From contig WNDY01000008.1 in NCBI GenBank assembly GCA_009914555.1, positions 43,497 to 107,496 of the forward strand: 64,000 nt of DNA, in the 5' to 3' direction. A model generated the notes under the pieces. It saw only the letters and a list, made by a program, of their open reading frames with translations, did no database searches and was not told where the DNA came from. Source of the DNA: Xylophilus sp. GTDB taxonomy: Bacteria; Pseudomonadota; Gammaproteobacteria; Burkholderiales; Burkholderiaceae_C. Made by a program: the position numbers and the translations under genes. Positions 19,013 to 27,926 of the stretch are shown piece after piece. Each line of letters starts with the position of its first letter. Positions within the stretch are counted from its first letter, which is position 1.

Positions 19013-21487
19013 ATGACATCCGCCACCTTGCAGCTGCCGGTCGAAGGCATGAGCTGCGCGTCCTGCGTCGGCCGCGTCGAGCGAGCGCTCAAGGCCGTGC
19101 CCGGCGTGACCGAGGCCACGGTCAACCTGGCGGCCGGGCGCGCCGACGTGACCTTCGGCGGCGCGCCCGACGCACCGGCCGCCATCGCCGCGATCGAGCA
19201 TGCCGGCTACGCCGTGCCCGGCGACACGGTCGAACTGGCGGTGGAGGGCATGAGCTGCGCGTCCTGCGTCGGCCGGGTCGAGCGTGCGCTGAAGGCCGTG
19301 CCCGGCGTGACCGAGGCCACGGTCAACCTCACGACCGAGCGCGCCCGGGTCCGCACGGTACCAGGCCTGGACGCCGCCGTGCTGGCCCAGGCACTGGAGC
19401 GCGCGGGCTATCCGGCCCATCCGCTGGCCCGGAGCGGCGACGACGCCGGCGCCCGCCGCGCCGCCGCACAGACCGCGCTGGGCCGCAGCCTGGTCGCCGC
19501 CGCTGTGCTGGCGCTGCCGGTCTTCCTGCTGGAGATGGGCGGCCACGTGGTTCCGGCGCTGCACCACGCGATCGCCACATCCATCGGCATGCAGGCCAGC
19601 TGGCTCCTGCAGTTCGCGCTCACGACGGCGGTGCTCGCCGGGCCCGGCCGGCGCTTCTTTGCGCTGGGCCTGCCGGCGCTGCTGCGCGCCGCGCCCGACA
19701 TGAATTCGCTGGTCGCGGTCGGCACCGCCGCGGCCTACGGCTATTCGCTGGTCGCCACCTTCGCGCCGCGCTGGCTGCCCGCGGGCACGGTCAACGTGTA
19801 CTACGAGGCCGCCGCAGTGATCGTGGTGCTGATCCTGCTGGGCCGCTGGCTGGAGGCGCGGGCCAAGGGCCGCACCTCACAGGCCATTCAGCGGCTCGTC
19901 GGTTTGCAGCCGCGCACCGCGCGCGTGCGGCGTGCGGGCGGCGCGGTGGAAGAGGTCGCGATCGATGCGGTGCGCCCCGGCGACACGGTGGAGGTGCGCC
20001 CCGGCGAGCGCATCCCGGTCGACGGTGAAGTGACGGCCGGCGACAGCTACGTCGACGAATCCACGGTCACCGGCGAGCCGGTGCCGCTGGCCAAGCAGAT
20101 CGGCGCGCGCGTGATCGGCGGCACGGTCAACCAGCGCGGCGCGCTCGACGTGCGGGCCACGCAGGTCGGCGCCGACACGGTGCTCGCGCAGATCGTGCGC
20201 CTGGTCGAGCAGGCCCAGGGCGGCAAGCTGCCGATCCAGGCCGTGGTCGACCGGGTGACGATGTGGTTCGTGCCCGCGGTCATGGCCGTGGCCGCGCTCA
20301 CTTTCGTGGCATGGATGGTCTTCGCCCCGGCGCCAGCGCTGGGCCTGGCGCTGGTCAACGCGGTGGCCGTGCTGATCGTCGCCTGCCCCTGTGCGATGGG
20401 GCTCGCCACGCCGACCTCGATCATGGTCGGCACCGGCCGCGCGGCCGAGCTCGGCGTGCTGTTCCGCAAGGGCGAGGCGCTCCAGCTGCTGCGCGACGCG
20501 CAGGTCGTCGCGGTTGACAAGACCGGCACGCTGACCGAGGGCCGTCCCGCGCTGACCGATCTGGCGCTGGCGCCGGGCTTCGATCGCGCCGAGGTGCTCG
20601 CACTGGTCGCCGCGGTGGAGGCGCGTTCGGAACACCCGATCGCGCGCGCCATCGTGGCCGCAGCGCAGGCCGAGCGCCTGGCCGTGCCCGCGGTGGAACG
20701 CTTCGAATCGGTCACCGGCCGCGGCGTGCGCGCTACCGCGAACGGCCGCCGCGTCGAGGTCGGCGCCGACCGCTTCATGCGCCAGCTCGGGCTGGACGTG
20801 GCCGCGTTCGCCGCGGACGCGCAGTGCCTCGGCGAAGAAGGCAAGACGCCGCTCTACGCGGCCATCGACGGCCGGCTCGCGGCTATCGTCGCAGTGGCCG
20901 ATCCGCTCAAGAACAGCTCGCCCGCGGCCATCGCCGCGCTGCATGCGCTCGGGCTCAAGGTCGCAATGGTCACCGGCGACAACCGCCGCACCGGCGAGGC
21001 GATCGCGCGGCGCCTGGGCATCGACGAGGTCGTGGTCGAGGTGCTGCCCGAAGGCAAGGTCGATGCGGTGCAGCGCCTGCAGGGTACATACGGCCGGCTG
21101 GCCTATGTGGGCGACGGCATCAACGACGCGCCGGCGCTGGCCGCGGCCGACGTCGGCATCGCGATCGGCACCGGCACCGACGTGGCCATCGAGGCGGCGG
21201 ACGTGGTGCTCATGTCGGGCGACCTGGCCGGCGTGCCCCGGGCCATCGCGCTGTCGCAGGCCACGCTCGCCAACATCCGGCAGAACCTGTTCTGGGCCTT
21301 CGCCTACAACGCCGCGCTGATACCTGTGGCCGCCGGCGTGCTGTATCCCGTCAACGGCACGCTGTTCTCGCCGGTGCTCGCCGCCGGCGCGATGGCGCTG
21401 TCCAGTGTCTTCGTGCTCGGCAATGCCCTGCGCCTGCGGCGCTGGGCGCCGCCGCCCGCATCTTTCAAGGAGCCCCGCCATGCCTGA
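19013..21487 (+). CDS. copA: Copper-exporting P1B-type ATPase CopA
   Basis: 824 residues. Two N-terminal HMA domains, each with GMSCASC, precede a P1B-1 ATPase core: the membrane CPC motif ([13 protein letters not shown]), the phosphorylation motif DKTGT, the SEHP motif, TGDN, and [10 protein letters not shown]. It pumps Cu(I) from the cytoplasm to the periplasm. The two HMA domains share about 30 identical residues in a row and nearly identical DNA (about 19040-19130 and 19244-19333), indicating a recent duplication. An upstream in-frame ATG (18989) lies inside the CueR operator and is excluded. copZ overlaps its 3' end. Confidence 0.95.
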   Translation: MTSATLQLPVEGMSCASCVGRVERALKAVPGVTEATVNLAAGRADVTFGGAPDAPAAIAAIEHAGYAVPGDTVELAVEGMSCASCVGRVERALKAVPGVTEATVNLTTERARVRTVPGLDAAVLAQALERAGYPAHPLARSGDDAGARRAAAQTALGRSLVAAAVLALPVFLLEMGGHVVPALHHAIATSIGMQASWLLQFALTTAVLAGPGRRFFALGLPALLRAAPDMNSLVAVGTAAAYGYSLVATFAPRWLPAGTVNVYYEAAAVIVVLILLGRWLEARAKGRTSQAIQRLVGLQPRTARVRRAGGAVEEVAIDAVRPGDTVEVRPGERIPVDGEVTAGDSYVDESTVTGEPVPLAKQIGARVIGGTVNQRGALDVRATQVGADTVLAQIVRLVEQAQGGKLPIQAVVDRVTMWFVPAVMAVAALTFVAWMVFAPAPALGLALVNAVAVLIVACPCAMGLATPTSIMVGTGRAAELGVLFRKGEALQLLRDAQVVAVDKTGTLTEGRPALTDLALAPGFDRAEVLALVAAVEARSEHPIARAIVAAAQAERLAVPAVERFESVTGRGVRATANGRRVEVGADRFMRQLGLDVAAFAADAQCLGEEGKTPLYAAIDGRLAAIVAVADPLKNSSPAAIAALHALGLKVAMVTGDNRRTGEAIARRLGIDEVVVEVLPEGKVDAVQRLQGTYGRLAYVGDGINDAPALAAADVGIAIGTGTDVAIEAADVVLMSGDLAGVPRAIALSQATLANIRQNLFWAFAYNAALIPVAAGVLYPVNGTLFSPVLAAGAMALSSVFVLGNALRLRRWAPPPASFKEPRHA

Positions 21488-21674
21488 ATTCACCATCCCC
21501 GCCATCAGCTGCCAGCACTGCGTGCGCAGCGTCACCGAAGCCGCCCGGCGGGTCGATCCAGGCGCGCAGGTCACGGTGGACCTGCCGACCAGGCACGTCA
21601 CGATCGACAGCGCCCGCCCAGCCGCTGACTTCGTCGCCGAGCTGACGCAGGAAGGCTATCCGCCGCAGGCCTGA
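21480..21674 (+). CDS. copZ: CopZ-like HMA copper chaperone
   Basis: 64 residues forming one heavy-metal-associated domain with the Cu(I)-binding motif SCQHC near the N-terminus. It overlaps the copA stop by 8 bp and has a good Shine-Dalgarno (AAGGAG at about 21467-21472), so the two are translationally coupled. Such chaperones hand Cu(I) to the CopA N-terminal domains. The pair is expected to be under CueR control. Confidence 0.92.
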   Translation: MPEFTIPAISCQHCVRSVTEAARRVDPGAQVTVDLPTRHVTIDSARPAADFVAELTQEGYPPQA

Positions 21675-21736
21675 CGCGGCAGGGCGCGGACATTCCTCGC
21701 CCGGATTATTTAGTTATTACATGGCCCTGTGCTGTA

Positions 21737-21775
21737 CTCCTCCGCTCGCCGCATGGTGCGGCCGATGCGGAGGAG
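21737..21775 (+). promoter_or_regulatory. Hairpin sequestering the ssuC ribosome binding site
   Basis: CTCCTCCGC (21737-21745) is perfectly complementary to GCGGAGGAG (21767-21775), which contains the Shine-Dalgarno of ssuC; an inner stem CCGCA / TGCGG (21749-21753 and 21757-21761) extends the fold. The AT-rich stretch just upstream (21706-21720) may hold the promoter. Confidence 0.5.
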
Positions 21776-21782
21776 GATACAC

Positions 21783-22631
21783 ATGGGTATCGCACAAACC
21801 GCCGGGCTCACTGCGGCACCGGCACCGCCGAGGCGCGGCGCGCGGCCGCGCCCCGGCGCGCGCGGCCTGCTCGCCCTGAGCTGGCTCGCGCCGCTGGTGC
21901 TGCTCGCGGCCTGGGAGGTGCTGGCCCGCGCCGGCGTGCTGTCGCCCCAGGTGCTGCCTGCGCCGAGCCGCGTGGCCGCCAAGGCCTGGGAGCTGATCGG
22001 CGAAGGCCGGCTGCTCACCGACCTGGGCGTGAGCCTGCTGCGCGCGGCGGCGGGCTTCGCGATCGGCGGCTCGCTCGGCTTCGCGCTCGGCACCGCGGTC
22101 GGCTTCTCGCGCGTGGCCGAGGCGCTGCTCGACCGCAGCATCCAGATGGTGCGCGCCGTGCCCTTCCTCGCTGCGCTGCCGCTGGTGATCGTGTGGTTCG
22201 GCGTGGACGAGGGCGGCAAGATCTTCCTCGTCTCGCTCGGCGTGCTGTTCCCGATCTACATCAACACGGTGCTCGGCATCCGCCAGGTGGACCCGAAGCT
22301 GCTGGAGCTGGGCCGCGTGGCCGGGCTCGATACCTGGCAGCTGGTGCGCCGCATCGTGCTGCCGGGCGCGCTGCCCTCCATCCTGGCCGGCGTGCGCTAT
22401 GCGCTGGCCGTGGCCTGGCTCGCGCTGGTGGTGGCCGAGACCATCGCCACCACGCGCGGCATCGGCTTTCTGGCGATGGACGCGCGCGAGTTCCTGCAGA
22501 CCGACGTGATCGTGCTGACCATCGTGGTCTACGCGCTGATCGGCGTGCTGTCCGACGCCGTGGCCCGTGCGCTGGAGCGCCGCTGGCTGCGCTGGCATCC
22601 GAACTACGCCGCCCGGGAGGCCGCGCGATGA
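21783..22631 (+). CDS. ssuC: Sulfonate-type ABC transporter permease
   Basis: 282 residues from ATG 21783, preceded by a strong GGAGGA. Six membrane helices and the EAA-like loop (ELGRVAGLDTWQLVRRIVLPGALPSILAGVRYAL) place it in the BPD permease family of nitrate/sulfonate/taurine systems. It is followed by its ATPase with an ATGA overlap and then by a binding protein. The exact substrate (alkanesulfonate, taurine or another organosulfur compound) cannot be settled from sequence. Confidence 0.92.
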   Translation: MGIAQTAGLTAAPAPPRRGARPRPGARGLLALSWLAPLVLLAAWEVLARAGVLSPQVLPAPSRVAAKAWELIGEGRLLTDLGVSLLRAAAGFAIGGSLGFALGTAVGFSRVAEALLDRSIQMVRAVPFLAALPLVIVWFGVDEGGKIFLVSLGVLFPIYINTVLGIRQVDPKLLELGRVAGLDTWQLVRRIVLPGALPSILAGVRYALAVAWLALVVAETIATTRGIGFLAMDAREFLQTDVIVLTIVVYALIGVLSDAVARALERRWLRWHPNYAAREAAR

Positions 22632-23347
22632 GCGCCCTGCCCTCCCGGGCCGAGAGCGCCGTCAGCGTGCGCGGCCTGCGCCGCGCCTACGGCGAGCGCG
22701 TGGTGATCGACCGGCTCGACCTGGACATCGCCCGTGGCGAGTTCGTCGCGCTGCTCGGCGAGAGCGGCTGCGGCAAGACCACGCTGCTGCGTGCGCTGGC
22801 CGGCCGCGACCCGGTGGACGCCGGCCGCATCGACGGCCCGCGCCAGCCGGCCGTCGTCTTCCAGGAACACCGCCTGCTGCCCTGGGACAACCTCTGGCGC
22901 AACGTGTCGCTGGGCCTGGACGAGCGCAGCGGCCGCGCACTGGCCCAGGCCGCGCTGCGCGAGGTCGGCTTGGCCGGACGCGAGGAGGACTGGCCGCGCA
23001 ACCTCTCCGGCGGGCAGGCCCAGCGCGTGGCGCTGGCCCGCGCCCTGGTGCGCGAGCCCCGGCTGCTGCTGCTCGACGAACCTTTCGCCGCCCTCGATGC
23101 GCTCACGCGCATCCGCATGCATGCGCTGGTGCAGGAACTGGTGCAGCGCCACCGCCCCGGCGTGCTGCTGGTCACGCACGACGTGGACGAAGCCATCGCC
23201 CTGTCGCACCACGTGCTGGTGATGCGCGACGGCGCCATCGCCAGCAGCCATGCCGTGCCGCCCTTGGCCAACACGCACAGCGCGGCCCCCGAGGCGGCCG
23301 CGCTGCGCGAGACGCTGCTGGCCGAGCTGGGCGTGGCAGCGCGCTGA
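22628..23347 (+). CDS. ssuB: Sulfonate-type ABC transporter ATP-binding protein
   Basis: 239 residues with Walker A GESGCGKTT, Q-loop VVFQEHRLLPW, signature NLSGGQAQRVALARAL, Walker B LLLLDEPFAALD and H-loop VTHDVDEA. This set, including the LLPW after the Q-loop, is typical of SsuB/TauB/NrtD ATPases. It overlaps ssuC by 4 bp and precedes the binding protein by 47 bp. Confidence 0.93.
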   Translation: MSALPSRAESAVSVRGLRRAYGERVVIDRLDLDIARGEFVALLGESGCGKTTLLRALAGRDPVDAGRIDGPRQPAVVFQEHRLLPWDNLWRNVSLGLDERSGRALAQAALREVGLAGREEDWPRNLSGGQAQRVALARALVREPRLLLLDEPFAALDALTRIRMHALVQELVQRHRPGVLLVTHDVDEAIALSHHVLVMRDGAIASSHAVPPLANTHSAAPEAAALRETLLAELGVAAR

Positions 23348-23394
23348 TTGATCCTTTCTTTCCAACGTCCGATAGCCAGGGAGCATTTGCCGAC

Positions 23395-24384
23395 ATGAGC
23401 CTTTCCATCCTCGCCCCTTCGCGCCGCACCTTCCTGCAGGGCTCGCTGCTCGCGGCCGGCAGCGCCGCCGTACTGCCCGCGCTCGCGCAGCAGGGCCGCA
23501 GGACCGACACCGTGCGCCTCGGCTGGGGCCGCGGCGGCCTGCCGCTCGTCGCCAAGGTGCGCGGCGAATTCGAGAAGAACCTTGCCCGGCAGGGCATCAA
23601 GGTGCAGTGGATCGGCCCCTTTCCCAACCATGCACCGTCGCTGCAGGCCGTGACCGGCGGCAGCGCCGACTTCGGCTTCGGCGGCAGCACCACGCCGGCG
23701 CTGGCGGCCATCCTGGCCGGCTCGCCGCTGGTGTTCACCCAGTTCGCCGTGGTGGAGCCGCGCAGCACGGCCATCATCGCCAAGGACGGCTCGGGCATCG
23801 ACCGGGTGCAGGACCTCGTGGGCAAGTCAGTGGCGGTCAACCGCTCGGGGCTCGGCGAATTCCTGCTGGTCGCCGCGCTGGAGAAGCACAGCATCCCACG
23901 CGACAAGGTGCGCTTCGTCTACCTGAACCCGCCGGACGCCGGCCCGGCCTTCGCCCAGGGCAAGGTCGATGCCTGGGCGATGTGGTCGCCGGCGGTGGAC
24001 ATCGCACGCAGCGAATACAAGGCGCACGACATCTTCTTCGAAGGCCGCGACCTGGACTTCCTGATCGACTTCAACTCCTACGTCACCACCCGCCGCTTCG
24101 CCGAGGACAACCCGGAGCTGGTGCGCGCCGTCAACGCGGCCTACCAGGAAGAAGGCCGCTGGGTCACGGCCCATCCCCAGGAGGCCGAGGCCATCAACCA
24201 GAAGGAGGCCGGCTACAGCGACGCGGTGCGCGACCACCAGGCCGCCTACAAGCGCCGCTGGGAATTCCACGGCGTGGACGACAAGGCGTTCTTGCAGAAG
24301 TTCCAGCAGGCGGCCGACTGGCTGGCGCAGCGCAAGATCCTGCCGCGCGCCATCCAGGTCTCGGATCACCTGGCAAAGCTCTGA
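23395..24384 (+). CDS. ssuA: Aliphatic sulfonate-type substrate-binding protein
   Basis: 329 residues with a leader that combines a twin-arginine-like motif (PSRRTFLQGS) and a hydrophobic core ending at ALAQQ. The mature protein follows the SsuA fold: GWGRGGLPLVAKV, the GSADFGFGGSTTPA substrate loop and an AFAQGKVDAWAMWSP segment, all standard in sulfonate binders. It is the last gene of the ssuCBA unit and ends 3 bp from the convergent flavin monooxygenase gene. Confidence 0.92.
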   Translation: MSLSILAPSRRTFLQGSLLAAGSAAVLPALAQQGRRTDTVRLGWGRGGLPLVAKVRGEFEKNLARQGIKVQWIGPFPNHAPSLQAVTGGSADFGFGGSTTPALAAILAGSPLVFTQFAVVEPRSTAIIAKDGSGIDRVQDLVGKSVAVNRSGLGEFLLVAALEKHSIPRDKVRFVYLNPPDAGPAFAQGKVDAWAMWSPAVDIARSEYKAHDIFFEGRDLDFLIDFNSYVTTRRFAEDNPELVRAVNAAYQEEGRWVTAHPQEAEAINQKEAGYSDAVRDHQAAYKRRWEFHGVDDKAFLQKFQQAADWLAQRKILPRAIQVSDHLAKL

Positions 24385-24387
24385 CGG

Positions 24388-25473
24388 TTACTCCAGGTAG
24401 TTCGCCACCCGCGGCCGCACCTCGGCCGCGAAGCGGCGCATCTCGGCCTCGAACGGCTGGAACTGGAGCATGAAAAGCCCGATGCCCGCCGCATGGAAGG
24501 CCGCGATGCGGCGCGCCACCGTGTCGTAGCTGCCGACCAGCCCCGCCGCCGTGCCGCCGTTGGAGCCCACGCGCGGGCTCTTGGCGAAGGTGGCGAACAT
24601 CGCGGCCTGGGGATCGATGTTGGCCTGGGCCCTGGCGCGCTCGGGGTCGTCGAGCGCGGCCAGCGCATGCAGGCGGGCATGCTCGGCCTGCGCGGCCCCG
24701 TCGGTCTCGCGGGCGATCACGAAGGCCGAGAGGCCATAGCGCAGCGCCGGGCGGCCGCCGCGCTCGCGCCGGCGCAGGTCGGCGATCAACCCCTGCACGT
24801 CGGCCAGCGGCTGGCCGTTGATGAACCACACGTCGGCCTGCCCGGCCGCCAGCGCGCGCGCGGGCTCCGATTCGCCGCCCACGTAGATGCGTGGCCGCGG
24901 GCGGTACTGGCCGGCCGGCGCGAGCCGGTAGCCGTCGAGCTGGAAATGCTCGCCCGCATGGGTCACAGCCTCGCCGCGCAGCAGGGGCTCGACCACGCGG
25001 ATCCATTCGTGGCCATAGGCATAGCGGTCGCCGTGCTCGCCGAACGCGATGCCGGCGCGCTCAAGCTCGGGCCGGTTCCAGGCGTTGACCAGGTTGATCG
25101 CGAAGCGCCCGCCGCTGATCTCCTCGATGCCCAGCGCCAGCTTGGCCAGCACGGCCGGGTGGTAGAGCTTGGGCTTGATGGCCGCGATGATCTCGATGCG
25201 ACCGGTCAGAGCCGCCAGCGCGGCGGCGGCCGTCCAGGCTTCGAGCTGCGCGCTGGTGCCGTCGTGCGGATTGACCGTGTGCTGCGCGACGAGGACGGAG
25301 TCGTAGCCGAGGTGCTCGGCCTCCAGCACCAGCGCGCGGTTGCGCAGCCAGGAGGCGTCGTAGGGCTCGTCCGGGTCCTGGCGGGCGGCGCGGCTGCCGT
25401 GGACCAGCGCCCAGATGCCGAAGCGCGGGCTGTACGGGGTCGAGGAAGCGGTGGGATCGGTGGGATGCGTCAT
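24388..25473 (-). CDS. LLM-class FMNH2-dependent monooxygenase (SsuD/SfnG-like)
   Basis: 361 residues from ATG 25473 (MTHPTDPTASSTP). The bacterial-luciferase-like fold is shown by the stretches EAEHLGYDSVLVAQH, IEIIAAIKPKLYHP, EEISGGRFAINLVNAWNRPELE and RIYVGGESEPARALA. Members such as SsuD and SfnG release sulfite from alkanesulfonates or dimethylsulfone with reduced flavin. Its tail-to-tail position beside the sulfonate transporter supports that role, but no flavin reductase gene is nearby. The exact substrate is not determined. Confidence 0.88.
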   Translation of the reverse strand: MTHPTDPTASSTPYSPRFGIWALVHGSRAARQDPDEPYDASWLRNRALVLEAEHLGYDSVLVAQHTVNPHDGTSAQLEAWTAAAALAALTGRIEIIAAIKPKLYHPAVLAKLALGIEEISGGRFAINLVNAWNRPELERAGIAFGEHGDRYAYGHEWIRVVEPLLRGEAVTHAGEHFQLDGYRLAPAGQYRPRPRIYVGGESEPARALAAGQADVWFINGQPLADVQGLIADLRRRERGGRPALRYGLSAFVIARETDGAAQAEHARLHALAALDDPERARAQANIDPQAAMFATFAKSPRVGSNGGTAAGLVGSYDTVARRIAAFHAAGIGLFMLQFQPFEAEMRRFAAEVRPRVANYLE

Positions 25474-25592
25474 CGGCGGTCGAAACGAATAGCGGGACCG
25501 GCCATCTTCCCGCGCCTGCGGCCCCGGCGCCACAAAGGCCTTCGCCGATCTTTATGCAGCCCGCGCAGACCGCCCTTCTATACTCGCCACCC

Positions 25593-25992
25593 ATGCGCCT
25601 GTTCCGCCGTTTAGCGTCGACTCCGTTGTGGCTGGCCCTCGCGGCCCTGCCGCTGCAGGGCTTCGCGGCCGTGGCGGCGCAACTGGCCTGCGCGGTGCGG
25701 CATGCGCCCACGGCCGTCGTCCTGCAGGACGACATGTACCATGCCGGCATGGACCACCATGCGATGGACCACGGCCACCCGGCGGACGACAGCCCGCCCG
25801 CCCACCAGCCGCCGCCGATGGCGCACTGCGCGGCCTGCGGCCTGCGGCCTGGCCGCCGGCGCCGTGCTGCCGCTCGCACTGGCGCCGCCGGTGCCCGAGG
25901 CTGTTGCTGCGCAGCGGCCAGCCGGCCTGGCGATCTCCGCGGGCGTGATCCCGCGCGGGCTCGACCGGCCGCCCAAACACCTCCTCGCCTGA
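25593..25992 (+). pseudogene. Small secreted His/Met-rich protein of the copper cluster, frameshifted
   Basis: From ATG 25593 a signal peptide is followed by a His/Met-rich segment (MYHAGMDHHAMDHGHP) and AHCAACG, as in small CopL/DUF2946-like proteins that accompany copper-resistance genes. At 25832-25852 the 7-bp unit GGCCTGC is repeated (GGCCTGC GGCCTGC GGCCTGG). Removing one unit restores a single frame that reads CAACGLAAGAVLPLAL and ends at 25992. As it stands the frame runs instead into an Arg-rich tail ending at 26024. This could be a real mutation, a contingency switch or an assembly error. Confidence 0.65.
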
Positions 25993-26123
25993 CAGCGGCG
26001 CCCAGCGGGCGCTTCTGTCCGTGATCGCCGTGCCGGGCCGCAGCCGCCGTTGATTCGGCGGCCGGCCCTGCGCCCCGCCGTCCCTTGCGACAGGGACGGC
26101 TCTTCGATCCTGGCGAGGACGCC

Positions 26124-26429
26124 ATGCCGATTTCCGATTTCCGCTTCTTCCTGTGTACGGTGCCGCTGCTGTGGGGCACCGCCGTTTCCGCTGCGCCCGA
26201 TCCACTCGATGCGCAGGCACCGCTGCCGCCCGTCGCGCCCACTCCCTCGGCCTTCGACGGCTACGTGAGCGGCCGCGATGACCCGCCACGCGTGCCCTGG
26301 CCGCAGGCCAACGCCGCGGTGGCCGAGGCCGGCGGCTGGCGCGCGCTGGCCCGCGAGGCGCAACAAGGCACTCAGAACAATCCCCCACCAGTACATGACC
26401 ACAACCAGCACAAGGAGCGGGCACCATGA
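26124..26429 (+). CDS. Small exported protein of the copper cluster, unknown function
   Basis: 101 residues with a signal peptide (hydrophobic stretch FFLCTVPLLWGTAVSAA) and a Pro-rich mature part (PPVAPTPSAFDGYVSGRDDPP, then WPQANAAVAEAGGWRALARE). Similar small proteins sit directly before TolC-like genes in copper-resistance loci of betaproteobacteria; no activity is known. Its stop overlaps the next start (ATGA), so it is coupled to the TolC-like gene. Confidence 0.75.
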   Translation: MPISDFRFFLCTVPLLWGTAVSAAPDPLDAQAPLPPVAPTPSAFDGYVSGRDDPPRVPWPQANAAVAEAGGWRALAREAQQGTQNNPPPVHDHNQHKERAP

Positions 26430-27763
26430 GGCTCCTCCTGCCAGTATGTGCAGCCGTCCTGGCACTGACCGGCTGCGCCGGCTTCAGCGACGATGGCGGC
26501 CTGGGCGCGCCGCGTCGCACCGTGGCCGAACGCAGCGGGCTGGAGCTACCCGCAGCGCGCAGCGCCGCCGACCGCGATGCCATCGACCAGCGCAGCGCCG
26601 AACTGCTCGCCGCACCGCTCACGGCCGATGGCGCAGCCCAGCTCGCGCTGCTGCGCCACCGCGGCCTGCAGGCCGGCTTTGCCGCACTCGGCGTGGCCGA
26701 GGCGCAGCGCGTGCAGGCGCTGCGCCTGCCGGGCCCCACCGTCGGACTCAGCCGCAGCCGCCAGGGCGACGAGACCGAGGTGGGCTTCAGCCTCGGCATC
26801 AACCTGGCCTGGCTGCTCACGCTGCCGCAGGCCCGGGCCGTGGAAGACCGCCGCTTCGCCGAGGCGCAGCAGGCACTGGCGCGCGATGCGCTCGGCGTGG
26901 CCGCGGCCGCGCGCCGCGCCTGGGTCGATGCCGTGGCCGCCGACGAGCGCTCCGCCCAATCGCGCCGCGCCCGCGATGCCGCCAGCGCCGGCGCCGAACT
27001 CGCGCGCCGCATGGCCGCCGTCGGCAACATCAACCGGCTCGACCAGACCCGTGAACAGGCCCTGGACGCCCATGCGGTGCAGGCTCAGGCCCGCGCCGAG
27101 CGCGAGGCCCGCGCGGCCCGCGAGCGGCTGCTGCGCGCCATCGGGCTCTGGGGCGACGAAGCCGCGCGGCTGCAGTTGCCCACACGCCTGCCCGACCCGC
27201 CCGCCGCGCCGCGCGAACAGGCCGGCGTGGAGCAGGCCGCCGTCGCCCAGCGGCTGGACCTGCAGGCCCAGCGCCTCGCGGTAGAGCGCCAGGCCCGCGC
27301 GCTGGGCTTGGCGCGCACCACGCGCTTCATCGACGTGCTGCAGCTCGAAGGCGAGCGGGTGAATTCCAACCGCGAGGCCGACGCGCGCGGCTTCGGGCTG
27401 CGCTTCACGCTGCCGCTGTTCGCCGGCGCTGCCCGTGCGCGCGGTGCCGAGGCGCAATGGCAGCAGACGCTGCACCAGGCCGCACAGGCGGCCATCGTGG
27501 CCCGGTCCGAAGTGCGCGACGCCTATGACGGCTACCGCACCAGCCACGCGGTGGCGCTGCATGCGCAGCAGGAGATCGTGCCGCTGGCCCGGCGCGTGGC
27601 CGACGAGAACCTGCTGCGCTACAACGGCATGCTCGCCAGCCCCTTCACGCTGCTGTCCGACGCACGCGCCCTCGCCGCCGCCGTGGACGAAACCATCGCC
27701 GCGCACCGCGACTTCTGGCTGGCCGATGCCGCACTCGATGCCGCCTTGTCGGGCTTCAGATGA
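26426..27763 (+). CDS. TolC-family outer-membrane protein
   Basis: 445 residues. A lipoprotein signal (VLALTGCAGF) precedes two long helical repeats, the hallmark of outer-membrane efflux proteins; the second repeat holds the paired RSEVRDAYDGYRTSHAVALHAQQEIVPLA and VADENLLRYNGMLASPFTLL stretches. The beta-barrel strands are short. It lies between the small exported protein and the multicopper oxidase, the order found in copper-efflux loci, but no CusA/CusB-type pump follows here. Confidence 0.88.
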   Translation: MRLLLPVCAAVLALTGCAGFSDDGGLGAPRRTVAERSGLELPAARSAADRDAIDQRSAELLAAPLTADGAAQLALLRHRGLQAGFAALGVAEAQRVQALRLPGPTVGLSRSRQGDETEVGFSLGINLAWLLTLPQARAVEDRRFAEAQQALARDALGVAAAARRAWVDAVAADERSAQSRRARDAASAGAELARRMAAVGNINRLDQTREQALDAHAVQAQARAEREARAARERLLRAIGLWGDEAARLQLPTRLPDPPAAPREQAGVEQAAVAQRLDLQAQRLAVERQARALGLARTTRFIDVLQLEGERVNSNREADARGFGLRFTLPLFAGAARARGAEAQWQQTLHQAAQAAIVARSEVRDAYDGYRTSHAVALHAQQEIVPLARRVADENLLRYNGMLASPFTLLSDARALAAAVDETIAAHRDFWLADAALDAALSGFR

Positions 27764-27765
27764 CA

Positions 27766-27906
27766 ACCCCCCGAGCCGCTGCGCGGCTCCCCCCTTTTCT
27801 CTGCGCGCTGCGCGCTCCGGGAAGAAGGACGACGCCAGCGCGGCGGGACGGCCCTTGCGCGGCGTCCGCTGGCCTTGGGCCGCGACGGTTTCCTGGGGTG
27901 CTACCC
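27766..27906. repeat. GC-rich intergenic inverted-repeat element
   Basis: The gap before the multicopper oxidase consists of stacked palindromes: GAGCCGC-TGC-GCGGCTC (27773-27789) followed by a run of C and TTTTCT, then CTGCGCGCTGCGCGCTCCGGG, then GACGCCAGCG pairing with CGCTGGC further on. The style is that of the interspersed intergenic repeats of Comamonadaceae genomes. The first hairpin with its TTTTCT could act as a terminator for the TolC-like gene. Confidence 0.55.
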
Positions 27907-27926
27907 ACACATACGCCTAACGATCA

